Assembly: GCA_014376885.1 (NCBI GenBank)
Contig: JACMQR010000018.1
Location: 1 to 7,863 of the forward strand
Length of the DNA: 7,863 nucleotides
Direction: 5' to 3'
DNA from: Polaromonas sp.
GTDB taxonomy: Bacteria; Pseudomonadota; Gammaproteobacteria; Burkholderiales; Burkholderiaceae_C
Numbering within the stretch: the first letter of the stretch is position 1; each line of letters begins with the position of its first letter. The position numbers and the translations under genes were made by a program. The notes under the pieces are model-generated. The model searched no databases. It was not told the DNA's origin and worked only from the letters and a program-made list of their open reading frames with translations. Below, piece by piece: positions 1 through 5,913 of the stretch.

Positions 1-201
1 GCGGGCGGTTTTGTAGTAGCGCTCGACATGCTCGGAGACGCTGTAGCCGCCTCCTTTTTCGGGCAGCGGCTTGGGCAGCACAACAGCAACTTCAGCGACC
101 TGCGCACCGGGAAGCGCCATCACCACCGCAGCTGCGGCGCCAGTGGCTGCAGCGCCGAAAAAGAACCCTCGGCGCGACGGTTTGGCTTGGCTTTCAATCA
201 T
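1..201 (-). CDS. Formate dehydrogenase region Tat-signal small protein (3' end at or beyond window edge)
   Basis: This small protein matches the 'formate dehydrogenase region TAT target' family (about 65-70 residues), found immediately before the FDH catalytic subunit in many proteobacteria; Shewanella calls its member FdhX. Sixty-seven codons are visible without a stop. Residues 9-15 are a clear twin-arginine motif (SRRGFFF), followed by an Ala-rich hydrophobic stretch (about 16-38), so Tat export or membrane anchoring is expected. The C-terminal part (YSVSEHVERYY) is the conserved family end, so the stop should lie within a few codons outside the window. I chose the ATG at 201 because GGAG sits 6 nt upstream; an in-frame ATG at 213 would have no ribosome site. 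The gene is separated by ~197 bp from the chaperone gene and probably has its own promoter. Its molecular role is unknown. Confidence 0.85.
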   Translation of the reverse strand, partial: MIESQAKPSRRGFFFGAAATGAAAAVVMALPGAQVAEVAVVLPKPLPEKGGGYSVSEHVERYYKTAR

Positions 202-207
202 TTTTTT

Positions 208-211
208 CTCC
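208..211 (-). promoter_or_regulatory. Ribosome binding site of the Tat-signal protein
   Basis: GGAG on the minus strand lies six adenines ahead of the ATG at 201. It decides the start between ATG 201 and ATG 213, since it overlaps the latter. Confidence 0.6.
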
Positions 212-245
212 ATAAAAACTAAGTCTTTTTTAATAGCTGGCGCAA

Positions 246-251
246 ATTCTA
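246..251 (-). promoter_or_regulatory. Possible -10 element (TAGAAT) for the downstream FDH operon
   Basis: TAGAAT on the minus strand matches five of six bases of the sigma-70 -10 consensus and lies about 45 nt upstream of the Tat-signal gene start. No convincing -35 box is found at 16-19 bp, so an activator would be needed if this is real. The palindrome at 287-302 lies about 35 bp further upstream, a position an activator could use. Confidence 0.25.
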
Positions 252-286
252 GTCAGACGCCAGAGCACCGTGATGGTTGCAGAAAA

Positions 287-302
287 TACTGGTCAACCAG
301 TA
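287..302. repeat. 16-bp palindrome (TACTGGT-CA-ACCAGTA), possible operator
   Basis: Two perfect 7-bp arms are separated by 2 bp, in the ~197-bp gap between the chaperone and Tat-signal genes. The 2-bp spacer is too short for an RNA hairpin loop, so a dimeric protein binding site is the more natural reading. The rest of this gap shows no gene. Confidence 0.4.
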
Positions 303-397
303 GGGAGAAATCAGAGCAATTTGCGTTGTTTTTTGCCTCCCCGGCAACAACGGCCTGGGTGCTGCATCCGCTGCGCCAGCCTGGAACCCGGCACCTT

Positions 398-1012
398 TCA
401 ATCGAGCATGTCAAAGCCCTGCGCTTCAATGCTGACAAAAGCCTGGGTGAAGGCGGCAAGCACCGCGTAAAAACGCGCTTTCGGATGCTGCATGACCGCC
501 TCGCACATCGCGTGGAACCAGGGCTGGACATGGCGCGAAAAAAATTCGCGCTGGCGCGTCAGGTTGGCGACACCGGCATCCTCGCCCGCAATCAGGTAGC
601 GCATGATCTCGCACAGATAGGCCACATGGTCTTCGGTCTCGGACATGGCCGCGTCACGCGCCAGCCCCAGCCCGGCCAGGTCGGTGCGCAATGCTGCCAG
701 CGGCTTTTCATTGAGAAACCCGCTAAGGTAGTGCGAGCCGAAAAGATACACCTCGGGCTTGCCCACCCCGCCAAACAGAGCGTCGTATTCCCGGCAGATG
801 TCGGGCAGCGAATATTGACGGGCACTGGCCACCAGTTCGCCCCATGAATGCTCGAGCAAAGCGCCGGCCGATGGGGCCTGGGTGACGGCAACTTGCAGCT
901 TGCCGTGAAGCTCGGCCGCAGGCGGCGCGTAAAAAAGCGCGGCGAGCAGCCCGTAGACCTCGGCGCGAGCGGTTTCCTCGTCGAGCGTGGTGGTGGTGAG
1001 TTGCGCTTGCAT
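398..1012 (-). CDS. TorD/DmsD-family molybdoenzyme chaperone
   Basis: This 204-residue cytoplasmic, all-helical protein belongs to the TorD/DmsD/NarJ family. Family members bind the Tat leader of a molybdoenzyme and hold the apoprotein until cofactor and Fe-S insertion are complete. Visible family features are EYDALFGG (75-82), a Pro/Tyr/Gly loop (about 86-95), the helix EDHVAYLCEIMRYLI (127-141) with the usual acidic start, and FFSRHVQPWF (157-166). The length is normal. The ATG at 1012 is 15 nt beyond the polyferredoxin stop on the same strand, so the two are very likely co-transcribed; no strong Shine-Dalgarno is visible, suggesting translational coupling. Given its neighbours, the client is presumably the FDH catalytic subunit encoded beyond the left edge. 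In Shewanella the comparable chaperone is called FdhT, but I do not assign that symbol here. Confidence 0.88.
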   Translation of the reverse strand: MQAQLTTTTLDEETARAEVYGLLAALFYAPPAAELHGKLQVAVTQAPSAGALLEHSWGELVASARQYSLPDICREYDALFGGVGKPEVYLFGSHYLSGFLNEKPLAALRTDLAGLGLARDAAMSETEDHVAYLCEIMRYLIAGEDAGVANLTRQREFFSRHVQPWFHAMCEAVMQHPKARFYAVLAAFTQAFVSIEAQGFDMLD

Positions 1013-1027
1013 GGATGGGGCGATCGG

Positions 1028-3115
1028 TTAGCGGATGTCGGAAATCTTGGCTTCGTTTTTGGCTGAATAGATGTCAATCACGCGGCAGTCGCCGCACATC
1101 TTCAGCCGGTCGGCCGCCGCGCCCTGGAACATGGCATGGCCCGCGAGCTTTCCCAGCATGGCCTCGATGGCCTTGAGCGTGCCAAAAGGCCGGCTGCACC
1201 GGATGCAGGCATAGGGCTGCATGGCATTGAGCACCACGGCTTCCTTGCGCTGCGGCGTGACCTTGAACTGCGGCAGCAGCGCCAGGGCATTTTCAGGACA
1301 GGTTGTAACGCACAGCCCGCACTGCACGCAGTTCTTTTCGATGAACTTGAGCTGCAGGCTCTCCGGGTTGTCCAGCAGGGCGCTTGCCGGGCAGGCGCTG
1401 ACGCAGCTCAGGCACAGCGTGCAGGCGTCTTTGTTGATGGCCAGGCCACCCAGGGGCGACCCGGTGGCTGGCAGATCAATGACGTCGGGGCGCACCGATG
1501 ACTGAGCCACCAGGTGGTCCAGCGCCAGCTCCAGCGTGGCCCGCTTGTCGGCCTGCACCGCAAAGCCGGCCGCCAGGGCAACGCCCTGGGCCGGCGCAGC
1601 CTGCAGCTCGGCGTCCAACCTGGCGAGGTCTGGCGCGTTCGCAGCCTCCAGAATCCGGAAGTGCTCCCCCGGGTATCCGAGTCCGGTCAGGACCGCCTGG
1701 GCCACTGCCATTTGCCCGCGCACGGCTTCGCGGTACTGGGGCGCTTCCTCGCCCGTCATCAGCACCCAGACCTGCGAAGCGCCATAGGCGATGCTGGAGA
1801 GCCACAGCTCGATGCCGGTCGAAGCCGTGTGAAACAGGCCAATCGGCAGCACCCGCGCCGGAACTCCGTGGATGGTCGCGTCGAGCCGGGCCTTGCGACC
1901 CAGCTCACCCAGCAGGCGCACTCCGGCTTCCTGGCTGTGCAGCAGCAGGGCGGCGTTCCGGCCGCCGGCCTTTGCATAGGTGCTGAGCAGCGTCTTGATC
2001 TTGGCGCCTTGCTCGGCCGGGCGCGGATAGGCATAGGAAATGGCGCCGGTCGGACAGACGGTGGTGCAGGCTCCGCAACCGATGCACAAATTGGGGTTGA
2101 CCTTGATTTGCTGACGGCTTTTTTCGCTGCTGATGGCCAGTGCCGAGCAAACGTCGATGCAGGCGCTGCAGCCGGTGGTCTCGTTGCGGCTGTGCGCGCA
2201 GATCTTTTGCTTGTAGTTGAAAAACTTCGGCTTTTCAAACTCGCCGACCAGCGAGCGCAGCTGCAGCAGCGTGCGGCTGTCCTGGCCGTCCCAGCGAAAG
2301 TAGCCCTGCGGCAGGGCATGCTGCACAAACGCCGGCGCGGCGCGCAGGTCCAGCACCAGGTCGAATTTTTCGCTCAGGCTTTCAGGCGGGCGGTTGAAAT
2401 CAATCGCGCCGGCGGCGCCGCAGGCCTTCACGCAGGCCCGGTGGGACTGGCACAAGTTGGCGTCGATCTGGTAGTCAAAGCCAATTGCGCCTTCCGGGCA
2501 GGCCGACAGGCAGGCGTTGCAGCGGGTGCACAGGTCCAGATCAATCGGGTTGCTGCGCGTCCAGTTGAGCTCAAACGCGCCCAGCCAGCCGGTCAACTGC
2601 CCGATCTGGCCCGCCAGCACCGGGTAGCGCCGCTCCTGGGCGCCGCCGCTGCGGCCCGCGCCCAGACTGAACAGCGTGACATCGAGCGCGTCGGACAGCA
2701 ACTCTGCCGCCCGCTCGGCCGCCTCCAGCTCACCGATGATCAGCAGGCGGCCAGCGCTGGTGTAGGTCACGGTCGGCACGGGCTCGGCATCGGGCAGGTG
2801 GGCCAGGGCCAGCAAGGCGGCGATTTTCGGGCTCGCCTGGGCAGCGTCTTTGCTCCAGCCGCCGGTTTCGCGAATGTTGACAAACTTGATGACCGAAACC
2901 GCCTTGTCGGTCTGCTGCGCCAGCTCTGTGAACAGCCGCGTTTCCTGGGTGCAGGCCACGACCACGTCGTCGCCGGTCTGGATCGCTTTTTGAAACGCAC
3001 CGGCCTCGCGCCGGCACAGCGCCGAGTGAAGGGTCAGGCTTTCATGAAGTGCCGTGCCCAGCGTCCGAGGCTGGAGGGGCATGGTCTGGTTGCAGTCACA
3101 AATAAGAGTAGGCAT
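1028..3115 (-). CDS. Polyferredoxin (multi-cluster 4Fe-4S protein) of the FDH locus
   Basis: This 695-residue iron-sulfur protein probably moves electrons or assists cluster assembly for the formate dehydrogenase. Cys motifs (numbered from ATG 3115): C196/199/202/206 (CX2CX2CX3CP); C222/228/232, which lacks one ligand; C306/316/319/323 (CX9CX2CX3C); C344/347/350/354; C565/568/571/575; C596/599/602/606. A C-terminal pair of CxxC motifs (637/640 and 674/677) resembles a zinc ribbon. The N-terminus has a CDC motif (6-8) and Cys 34 and 55, reminiscent of HdrA-type proteins. Residues ~380-500, without cysteines, faintly recall MvhD-like domains; this is inference. There is no signal peptide or membrane segment, so it is cytoplasmic. 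An in-frame TTG at 3127 is possible, but the ATG gives the natural N-terminus (MPTLICDC). The chaperone gene follows after 15 nt. Such proteins recur beside DUF3305/3306 and FDH genes in betaproteobacteria. Confidence 0.85.
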   Translation of the reverse strand: MPTLICDCNQTMPLQPRTLGTALHESLTLHSALCRREAGAFQKAIQTGDDVVVACTQETRLFTELAQQTDKAVSVIKFVNIRETGGWSKDAAQASPKIAALLALAHLPDAEPVPTVTYTSAGRLLIIGELEAAERAAELLSDALDVTLFSLGAGRSGGAQERRYPVLAGQIGQLTGWLGAFELNWTRSNPIDLDLCTRCNACLSACPEGAIGFDYQIDANLCQSHRACVKACGAAGAIDFNRPPESLSEKFDLVLDLRAAPAFVQHALPQGYFRWDGQDSRTLLQLRSLVGEFEKPKFFNYKQKICAHSRNETTGCSACIDVCSALAISSEKSRQQIKVNPNLCIGCGACTTVCPTGAISYAYPRPAEQGAKIKTLLSTYAKAGGRNAALLLHSQEAGVRLLGELGRKARLDATIHGVPARVLPIGLFHTASTGIELWLSSIAYGASQVWVLMTGEEAPQYREAVRGQMAVAQAVLTGLGYPGEHFRILEAANAPDLARLDAELQAAPAQGVALAAGFAVQADKRATLELALDHLVAQSSVRPDVIDLPATGSPLGGLAINKDACTLCLSCVSACPASALLDNPESLQLKFIEKNCVQCGLCVTTCPENALALLPQFKVTPQRKEAVVLNAMQPYACIRCSRPFGTLKAIEAMLGKLAGHAMFQGAAADRLKMCGDCRVIDIYSAKNEAKISDIR

Positions 3116-3134
3116 GTTTCTGGGCAAATCTGCG

Positions 3135-3150
3135 CGAACCGGGGGGTTCG
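3135..3150. repeat. Short inverted repeat upstream of the polyferredoxin gene
   Basis: CGAACC and GGTTCG arms (6 bp) flank a GGGG loop, ending about 20 bp upstream of the ATG at 3115. In the mRNA it would form a small hairpin next to the ribosome site; as DNA it could be a protein site. The stretch 3116-3319 otherwise holds no gene. Confidence 0.35.
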
Positions 3151-3205
3151 AGCGAACTGGAAAGTTACGGATTGGGCAGGGCAGCGGGTGAAAATCTCGT
3201 CTGCG

Positions 3206-3211
3206 AATATA
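3206..3211 (-). promoter_or_regulatory. Possible -10 element (TATATT) for polyferredoxin-chaperone operon
   Basis: TATATT on the minus strand stands out from the GC-rich surroundings, about 90 bp ahead of the polyferredoxin ATG and within a ~200-bp non-coding stretch. No good TTGACA-like box lies 16-18 bp upstream, so the call is weak. The genes could equally be read through from the DUF3305 promoter. Confidence 0.22.
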
Positions 3212-3319
3212 AGCTACTTTCTCGCATCACCGACTCGGGCATCGTTGGAGCGATGTGGCTGCACAACATGAACTGCCTTGAAGGCGCTCTGAAATTTGCA
3301 CGCCGGGCACTCGGGCAGG

Positions 3320-3695
3320 TCAGACCGGCGCGCGGAGTCTTGCCCGCTTCTCGGCCACCTGCTGACGCAACTGCGCCTGCAGCATGGCGGGCTCGGCGGC
3401 GAACAAGAAGCCGAACGACACCCCGCCTTGCCGGCCTGCCGTGGCAGGGCGGAGCTTGTGCGCCTGGTCCAGACGCTTGGCATATCTCCCCGCAGGGCAT
3501 CCAGTGCATGAAGCGCTGATGCACCAATCCGTTGCGTGCAAATGCGCGGGCGGTGATCGTGAAGGCAAGCACGGCCCACGGGTTCACGGCCAGCCAGCCG
3601 CCAAAAACCAATACCAGCAGGCCCGGTTCCGCCAGCGCCTGCACGCGGGCGCTGCCAAAGGCTCGGGGAAACAGGGCTGCAGTGCTGGAAAGCAT
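3320..3695 (-). pseudogene. Small hypothetical gene with a single-base frameshift
   Basis: I do not recognise this family. Reading from the ATG at 3695, about 70 codons look like real coding sequence and include a hydrophobic stretch (EPGLLVLVFGGWLAVNPWAV) that may be membrane-embedded. Past a run of four C on the plus strand (3488-3491) the frame turns into Arg/Ala/Pro-rich nonsense. The neighbouring frame instead carries a natural-looking continuation (RYAKRLDQAHKL...) ending in a Gln/Arg-rich helix and a TGA at 3320-3322. Removing one base from the run would give one protein of about 124 residues. It sits between DUF3306 and polyferredoxin on the same strand, so it is probably part of the FDH accessory operon. 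A GTG at 3722 is an alternative start. It may be a true pseudogene or a sequencing error. Confidence 0.5.
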
Positions 3696-3722
3696 TGACG
3701 TGATTTGGCAGAAGGTTGGCAC

Positions 3723-3830
3723 CCAAAAATCAGGATTCTCAAACAGCTGCCAATGCGCAACTGCTAAAAATGCTGAACTCTCCAGAATTTTAACAACATA
3801 TTCAAATTACTTCTTTTGTGCTGTGCCAGG
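3723..3830. other. AT-rich non-coding segment
   Basis: The spacer between the DUF3306 stop (3897) and the frameshifted hypothetical gene contains a ~100-bp segment clearly poorer in GC than its surroundings. It could hold a promoter for the downstream minus-strand genes, but I find no paired -35/-10 boxes at normal spacing. I see no terminator after DUF3306 either. Confidence 0.3.
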
Positions 3831-3896
3831 TTTCAGTGTCCCGGCAGCGGCTGAAATCGAGCCACCTGCCAGGCGAATCTTGGCGTTGCTGCCAGG

Positions 3897-4565
3897 TCAC
3901 CCTGGCTCGGGCGGCGCCGATACGCCAGGTGCATGGGCAATGCCAGGCGCCGGCTGGGCCACGTGCATGCGGGCTTCCTCCAGGGCGGGCGCTGACACGG
4001 TTCCACAGGCGTCCACAGCACCTGGCGCACCGCTTTCAAAGGAAGGCGCAGTCCCTGTGCCGGCAGCCAGGGCAGGCTGCTTGAGGGCATGGTCGCCGTC
4101 CTTGCCCTCCTTGCCCTCCTTGCCCTCCTCCCCGTCTTCGTCATCATCGAAAATTTTCAACAGCTTCGCGCCGACCATCTGGCGGAGCATCGACTCCGGA
4201 ATCGGGTCGGCGATGGAGTAGTCGCCGATGTAGATGTCAAGCCCGTCCATCACGTTGTAATGCGGATCGGTGAACAGCTTTTTCATGGCGGCATTGCGAA
4301 CCTCCGGACCGACGCTACGGGCCATGAAGGGCGTGAAGTCAGACTCCTGGGTCAGCAATTTGACATCGTCGAGCGACAGCAGCTTTTCAGGCGCAGGCGT
4401 CTGGGTTTCGGGCACCGCCCCTGAACCGGTGTGGGCCAGTGCAGGCGCGGCGCTGTTGACCGGCGCGACCGGCAGGACCGCTGGCTCGTCCACCGGCCTG
4501 CCATGCAGCACATCGGTCTTGCGGCGCGCCCAGCGGCTCAGAAATCCGGGTCGGTCTTCAGCCAC
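3897..4565 (-). CDS. DUF3306 domain protein, FDH accessory
   Basis: This 222-residue soluble protein carries the DUF3306 signature: N-terminal FLSRWARRK (8-16), then the core (about 62-120) with DDVKLLTQESDFTPFMAR and the conserved DPHYNVMDGLDIYIGDYS region (101-117). Function is unproven; the family occurs with DUF3305 and FDH maturation genes. The start is the GTG at 4565: GGAGG lies 5 nt upstream, and the resulting protein begins a few residues before the conserved motif. An in-frame extension upstream only reads the DUF3305 gene in the wrong frame. The GTG overlaps the end of DUF3305 by 8 nt, a coupled arrangement. Downstream of the core an acidic segment with an EGK repeat (147-156) leads into an Ala/Pro-rich, probably disordered tail of ~60 residues, which looks lineage-specific. 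Confidence 0.85.
   Translation of the reverse strand: MAEDRPGFLSRWARRKTDVLHGRPVDEPAVLPVAPVNSAAPALAHTGSGAVPETQTPAPEKLLSLDDVKLLTQESDFTPFMARSVGPEVRNAAMKKLFTDPHYNVMDGLDIYIGDYSIADPIPESMLRQMVGAKLLKIFDDDEDGEEGKEGKEGKDGDHALKQPALAAGTGTAPSFESGAPGAVDACGTVSAPALEEARMHVAQPAPGIAHAPGVSAPPEPG
4101..4127. repeat. Three perfect 9-bp tandem repeats inside the DUF3306 gene
   Basis: Three identical copies of CTTGCCCTC (plus strand) encode a repeated Glu-Gly-Lys tripeptide in the acidic linker. The unit is a multiple of three, so slippage would change linker length without breaking the frame. Confidence 0.8.
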
Positions 4566-5145
4566 CTTCGCCTCCGCCAAATTTCTTTTCGGTGCTGACG
4601 CGCGCCGGGCTGCCGAACCGGTCCACCAGCGATTTGAAGCTTTCTGGCCGCTGGCGCCGCTTGACTTCGCGCACATGGTGCTCGTCGACAAAATCCTGCA
4701 TCCACTGGACCACGGCGGCCGGCGCGGGCACCTGCTCGACGGTTTCCTGCGCATCGAGCCATCGGCCGGCGTCGTGGTAGCTCAGGGTGACGATGTGCGG
4801 CACGGCAATTGGCTCGCCGTCCAGGCCGGCGGCGTCCTGCATGCGCCAGACCACCCAGAAACACGGCTGTGTCGTTGTCACATTGAGGTAGTAGCCCTCG
4901 GCATCGCCCCGGTGCAACTCCACCCTGAAGGCGGGGTGCAGCCACCGCTCTTCCCGCTCGTCCTTGAGCAGCAGGCGCGGCTGCGAGCCAAAGCCCGGCG
5001 CATGCGGCACCACGTCGGCCAGTGTCCAGCGCCAGGGCTGCCAGGCGTTGTCAATGCGCTCGCGGCGCATGACCACCGCCACCTCCATGCACGGCCGGCG
5101 AAGGGCCGCATCGGTTTCTGGGGACTGCATCGTAAAATCAAGCAT
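4558..5145 (-). CDS. DUF3305 domain protein, FDH accessory
   Basis: This ~195-residue protein matches DUF3305. The family N-terminal signature is visible as MEVAVVMRRERIDNAWQPWRW, starting about 20 residues in, followed by a beta-rich body with HPAFRVELHRGDAEGYYLNV and CFWVVWRM, and a C-terminal basic segment (VKRRQRPESF). No export signal is present, so it is cytoplasmic. The biochemical role is unknown; it is nearly always encoded just before DUF3306 and near molybdenum/tungsten FDH genes, so a part in FDH assembly is inferred. It appears to be the first gene of the minus-strand accessory operon. The start is uncertain: ATG 5145, ATG 5130 and GTG 5169 are in frame and none has a clear Shine-Dalgarno. 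The last 8 nt overlap the DUF3306 start. Confidence 0.83.
   Translation of the reverse strand: MLDFTMQSPETDAALRRPCMEVAVVMRRERIDNAWQPWRWTLADVVPHAPGFGSQPRLLLKDEREERWLHPAFRVELHRGDAEGYYLNVTTTQPCFWVVWRMQDAAGLDGEPIAVPHIVTLSYHDAGRWLDAQETVEQVPAPAAVVQWMQDFVDEHHVREVKRRQRPESFKSLVDRFGSPARVSTEKKFGGGEGG
4571..4575 (-). promoter_or_regulatory. Ribosome binding site of DUF3306 inside DUF3305
   Basis: GGAGG, five nt before the GTG at 4565, lies within the last codons of DUF3305. It fixes the otherwise ambiguous GTG start. Confidence 0.7.
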
Positions 5146-5175
5146 CGGGCGAGTGTACGGCCGCTCCACGCGCCT

Positions 5176-5209
5176 GCCGGCGCAAGGGGCTTCCCGGCGT
5201 TGCGCCGGC
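5176..5209. repeat. Perfect 10-bp inverted repeat between divergent genes
   Basis: GCCGGCGCAA (5176-5185) and TTGCGCCGGC (5200-5209) flank a 14-nt loop. The hairpin sits in the ~125-bp divergent interval between DUF3305 (minus) and the NlpC/P60 gene (plus). No T-run follows on either side, so it is not a typical intrinsic terminator. It could be an operator, a 5'-UTR hairpin of either mRNA, or a remnant of a dispersed GC-rich repeat. Confidence 0.6.
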
Positions 5210-5259
5210 GGTCAAGCTGCCGCGCCCTCGTTTTCAGGCGCATTCAAGCGCCTTCAAGC

Positions 5260-5264
5260 AGGGG
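5260..5264 (+). promoter_or_regulatory. Ribosome binding site of the NlpC/P60 gene
   Basis: AGGGG lies 7 nt before the ATG at 5272. It picks this start out of a long open frame that runs on far upstream antisense to DUF3305. Confidence 0.6.
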
Positions 5265-5271
5265 CTTTGCC

Positions 5272-5769
5272 ATGCGCCATCCAGACTGTTCCCGCAGAAC
5301 GCTCAACCAACTGCTCGGCTGCCTGCCGCTGCTGGCGTTTGCCGGCTGCGCGAGCCGGCCGGCTCCTGCGCCGCGTTCCCTCAAGGCGGCCCAGGCAGGC
5401 AGCGACATCGCGCTGTTTGCCCTGTCGCTGCTCGACCTGCCGTATGCGTCGGGCGGACGCGGCCCGGCCACCGGCTTTGACTGCTCGGGCCTGGTGTCCC
5501 ATGTATACCTTCTAGGCGCCGGCATCCGCCTGCAGGGCAGCGCCGCCGCCATGGCCAAGGCCCTGCACCCGGTCAATCCTGCTGAACTTCTGGCTGGCGA
5601 CCTGGTGTTTTTCAACACGCTGGGCTATGCCTTTTCCCATGTCGGCATCTACCTGGGCGACGGCCGCTTCGTGCATGCCAGCAATCCGCGCACCGGCGTG
5701 CGGGTCGACCGGCTTGACAACAACTACTATGCCGCCCGCTTTGAAGGGGCAAAAACGATATGGGGCTGA
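5272..5769 (+). CDS. NlpC/P60-family cell-wall hydrolase, probable lipoprotein
   Basis: This 165-residue protein is a minimal NlpC/P60 cysteine peptidase, a family that cuts peptide stems in peptidoglycan (typically D-Glu-DAP or DAP-D-Ala bonds). The catalytic motifs are in order: DCSGLV with nucleophile Cys71, SHVGIYLGDG with His123, and FVHAS with the third polar residue His135. The N-terminus has Arg residues, a hydrophobic core and a lipobox-like LAFAGC ending at Cys26. Phe at the -3 position is less usual than Leu, but export and lipidation remain likely. No separate SH3 or LysM binding domain is present, as in Spr/MepS-type proteins. The start at 5272 is supported by AGGGG 7 nt upstream. 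It is the only plus-strand gene here and is divergent from the FDH accessory operon, so it is probably functionally unrelated to it. Confidence 0.88.
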   Translation: MRHPDCSRRTLNQLLGCLPLLAFAGCASRPAPAPRSLKAAQAGSDIALFALSLLDLPYASGGRGPATGFDCSGLVSHVYLLGAGIRLQGSAAAMAKALHPVNPAELLAGDLVFFNTLGYAFSHVGIYLGDGRFVHASNPRTGVRVDRLDNNYYAARFEGAKTIWG

Positions 5770-5815
5770 TCGACCTTCGTCGACCATCGGGCACAAGAAG
5801 CCAGCATCAGCCGGG

Positions 5816-5835
5816 TTGATGCAAAAACGCATCAA
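5816..5835. repeat. 7-bp inverted repeat 3' of the NlpC/P60 gene
   Basis: TTGATGC and GCATCAA arms flank a 6-nt AAAAAC loop, about 46 bp after the NlpC/P60 stop. On the plus strand the stem is followed by adenines rather than thymines, so it is a weak terminator for that gene at best; it may still protect the mRNA 3' end. Confidence 0.5.
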
Positions 5836-5883
5836 AAAAAAACCCGCGGATCGCGCGCCCGTCGGGTCGCAATCTGCGGGTTT
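5834..5883 (-). terminator. Intrinsic terminator of the fasciclin gene
   Basis: On the minus strand, about 30 nt after the fasciclin stop, a stem of about 12 positions (5840-5851 with 5872-5883, one mismatch on this strand) ends in an uninterrupted run of nine T (complement of A 5834-5842). This is the textbook rho-independent layout. In plus-strand RNA the same stem pairs fully with one G-U, but its T-tail is only three long, so termination of the NlpC/P60 mRNA would be weaker. Confidence 0.75.
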
Positions 5884-5913
5884 CAGGAGCGGCCTGAGCA
5901 GCCGGCTAAATGC

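Noticed and set aside
71..847. Long plus-strand open frame over the Tat-signal gene and chaperone gene
   Set aside because: It is antisense to two recognised minus-strand genes and has no recognisable domain; high-GC DNA gives such shadows.
1514..3271. A 585-codon plus-strand open frame antisense to the polyferredoxin
   Set aside because: The opposite strand has six ordered cysteine motifs; this frame is Gln/Arg/Ala-rich shadow sequence with no motif.
3866..3897. Direct repeat of CTGCCAGG at the end of DUF3306, considered as a terminator or attachment site
   Set aside because: The copies are only 8 bp and not inverted, there is no T-run, and nothing nearby suggests integration.
4089..4150. 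Leu/Ala-rich plus-strand translation across the tandem repeat, resembling a membrane segment
   Set aside because: It is the antisense reading of the EGK repeat and acidic linker of DUF3306.
5145..5157. A leaderless start for DUF3305: TACACT on the minus strand places the predicted transcription start on the A of ATG 5145
   Set aside because: The geometry is neat, but there is no -35 box at normal spacing and a six-base match is easily due to chance.
4270..5271. N-terminal extension of the NlpC/P60 protein to nearly 500 residues
   Set aside because: It is antisense to DUF3305 and DUF3306, and a ribosome site plus signal peptide mark the true start at 5272.
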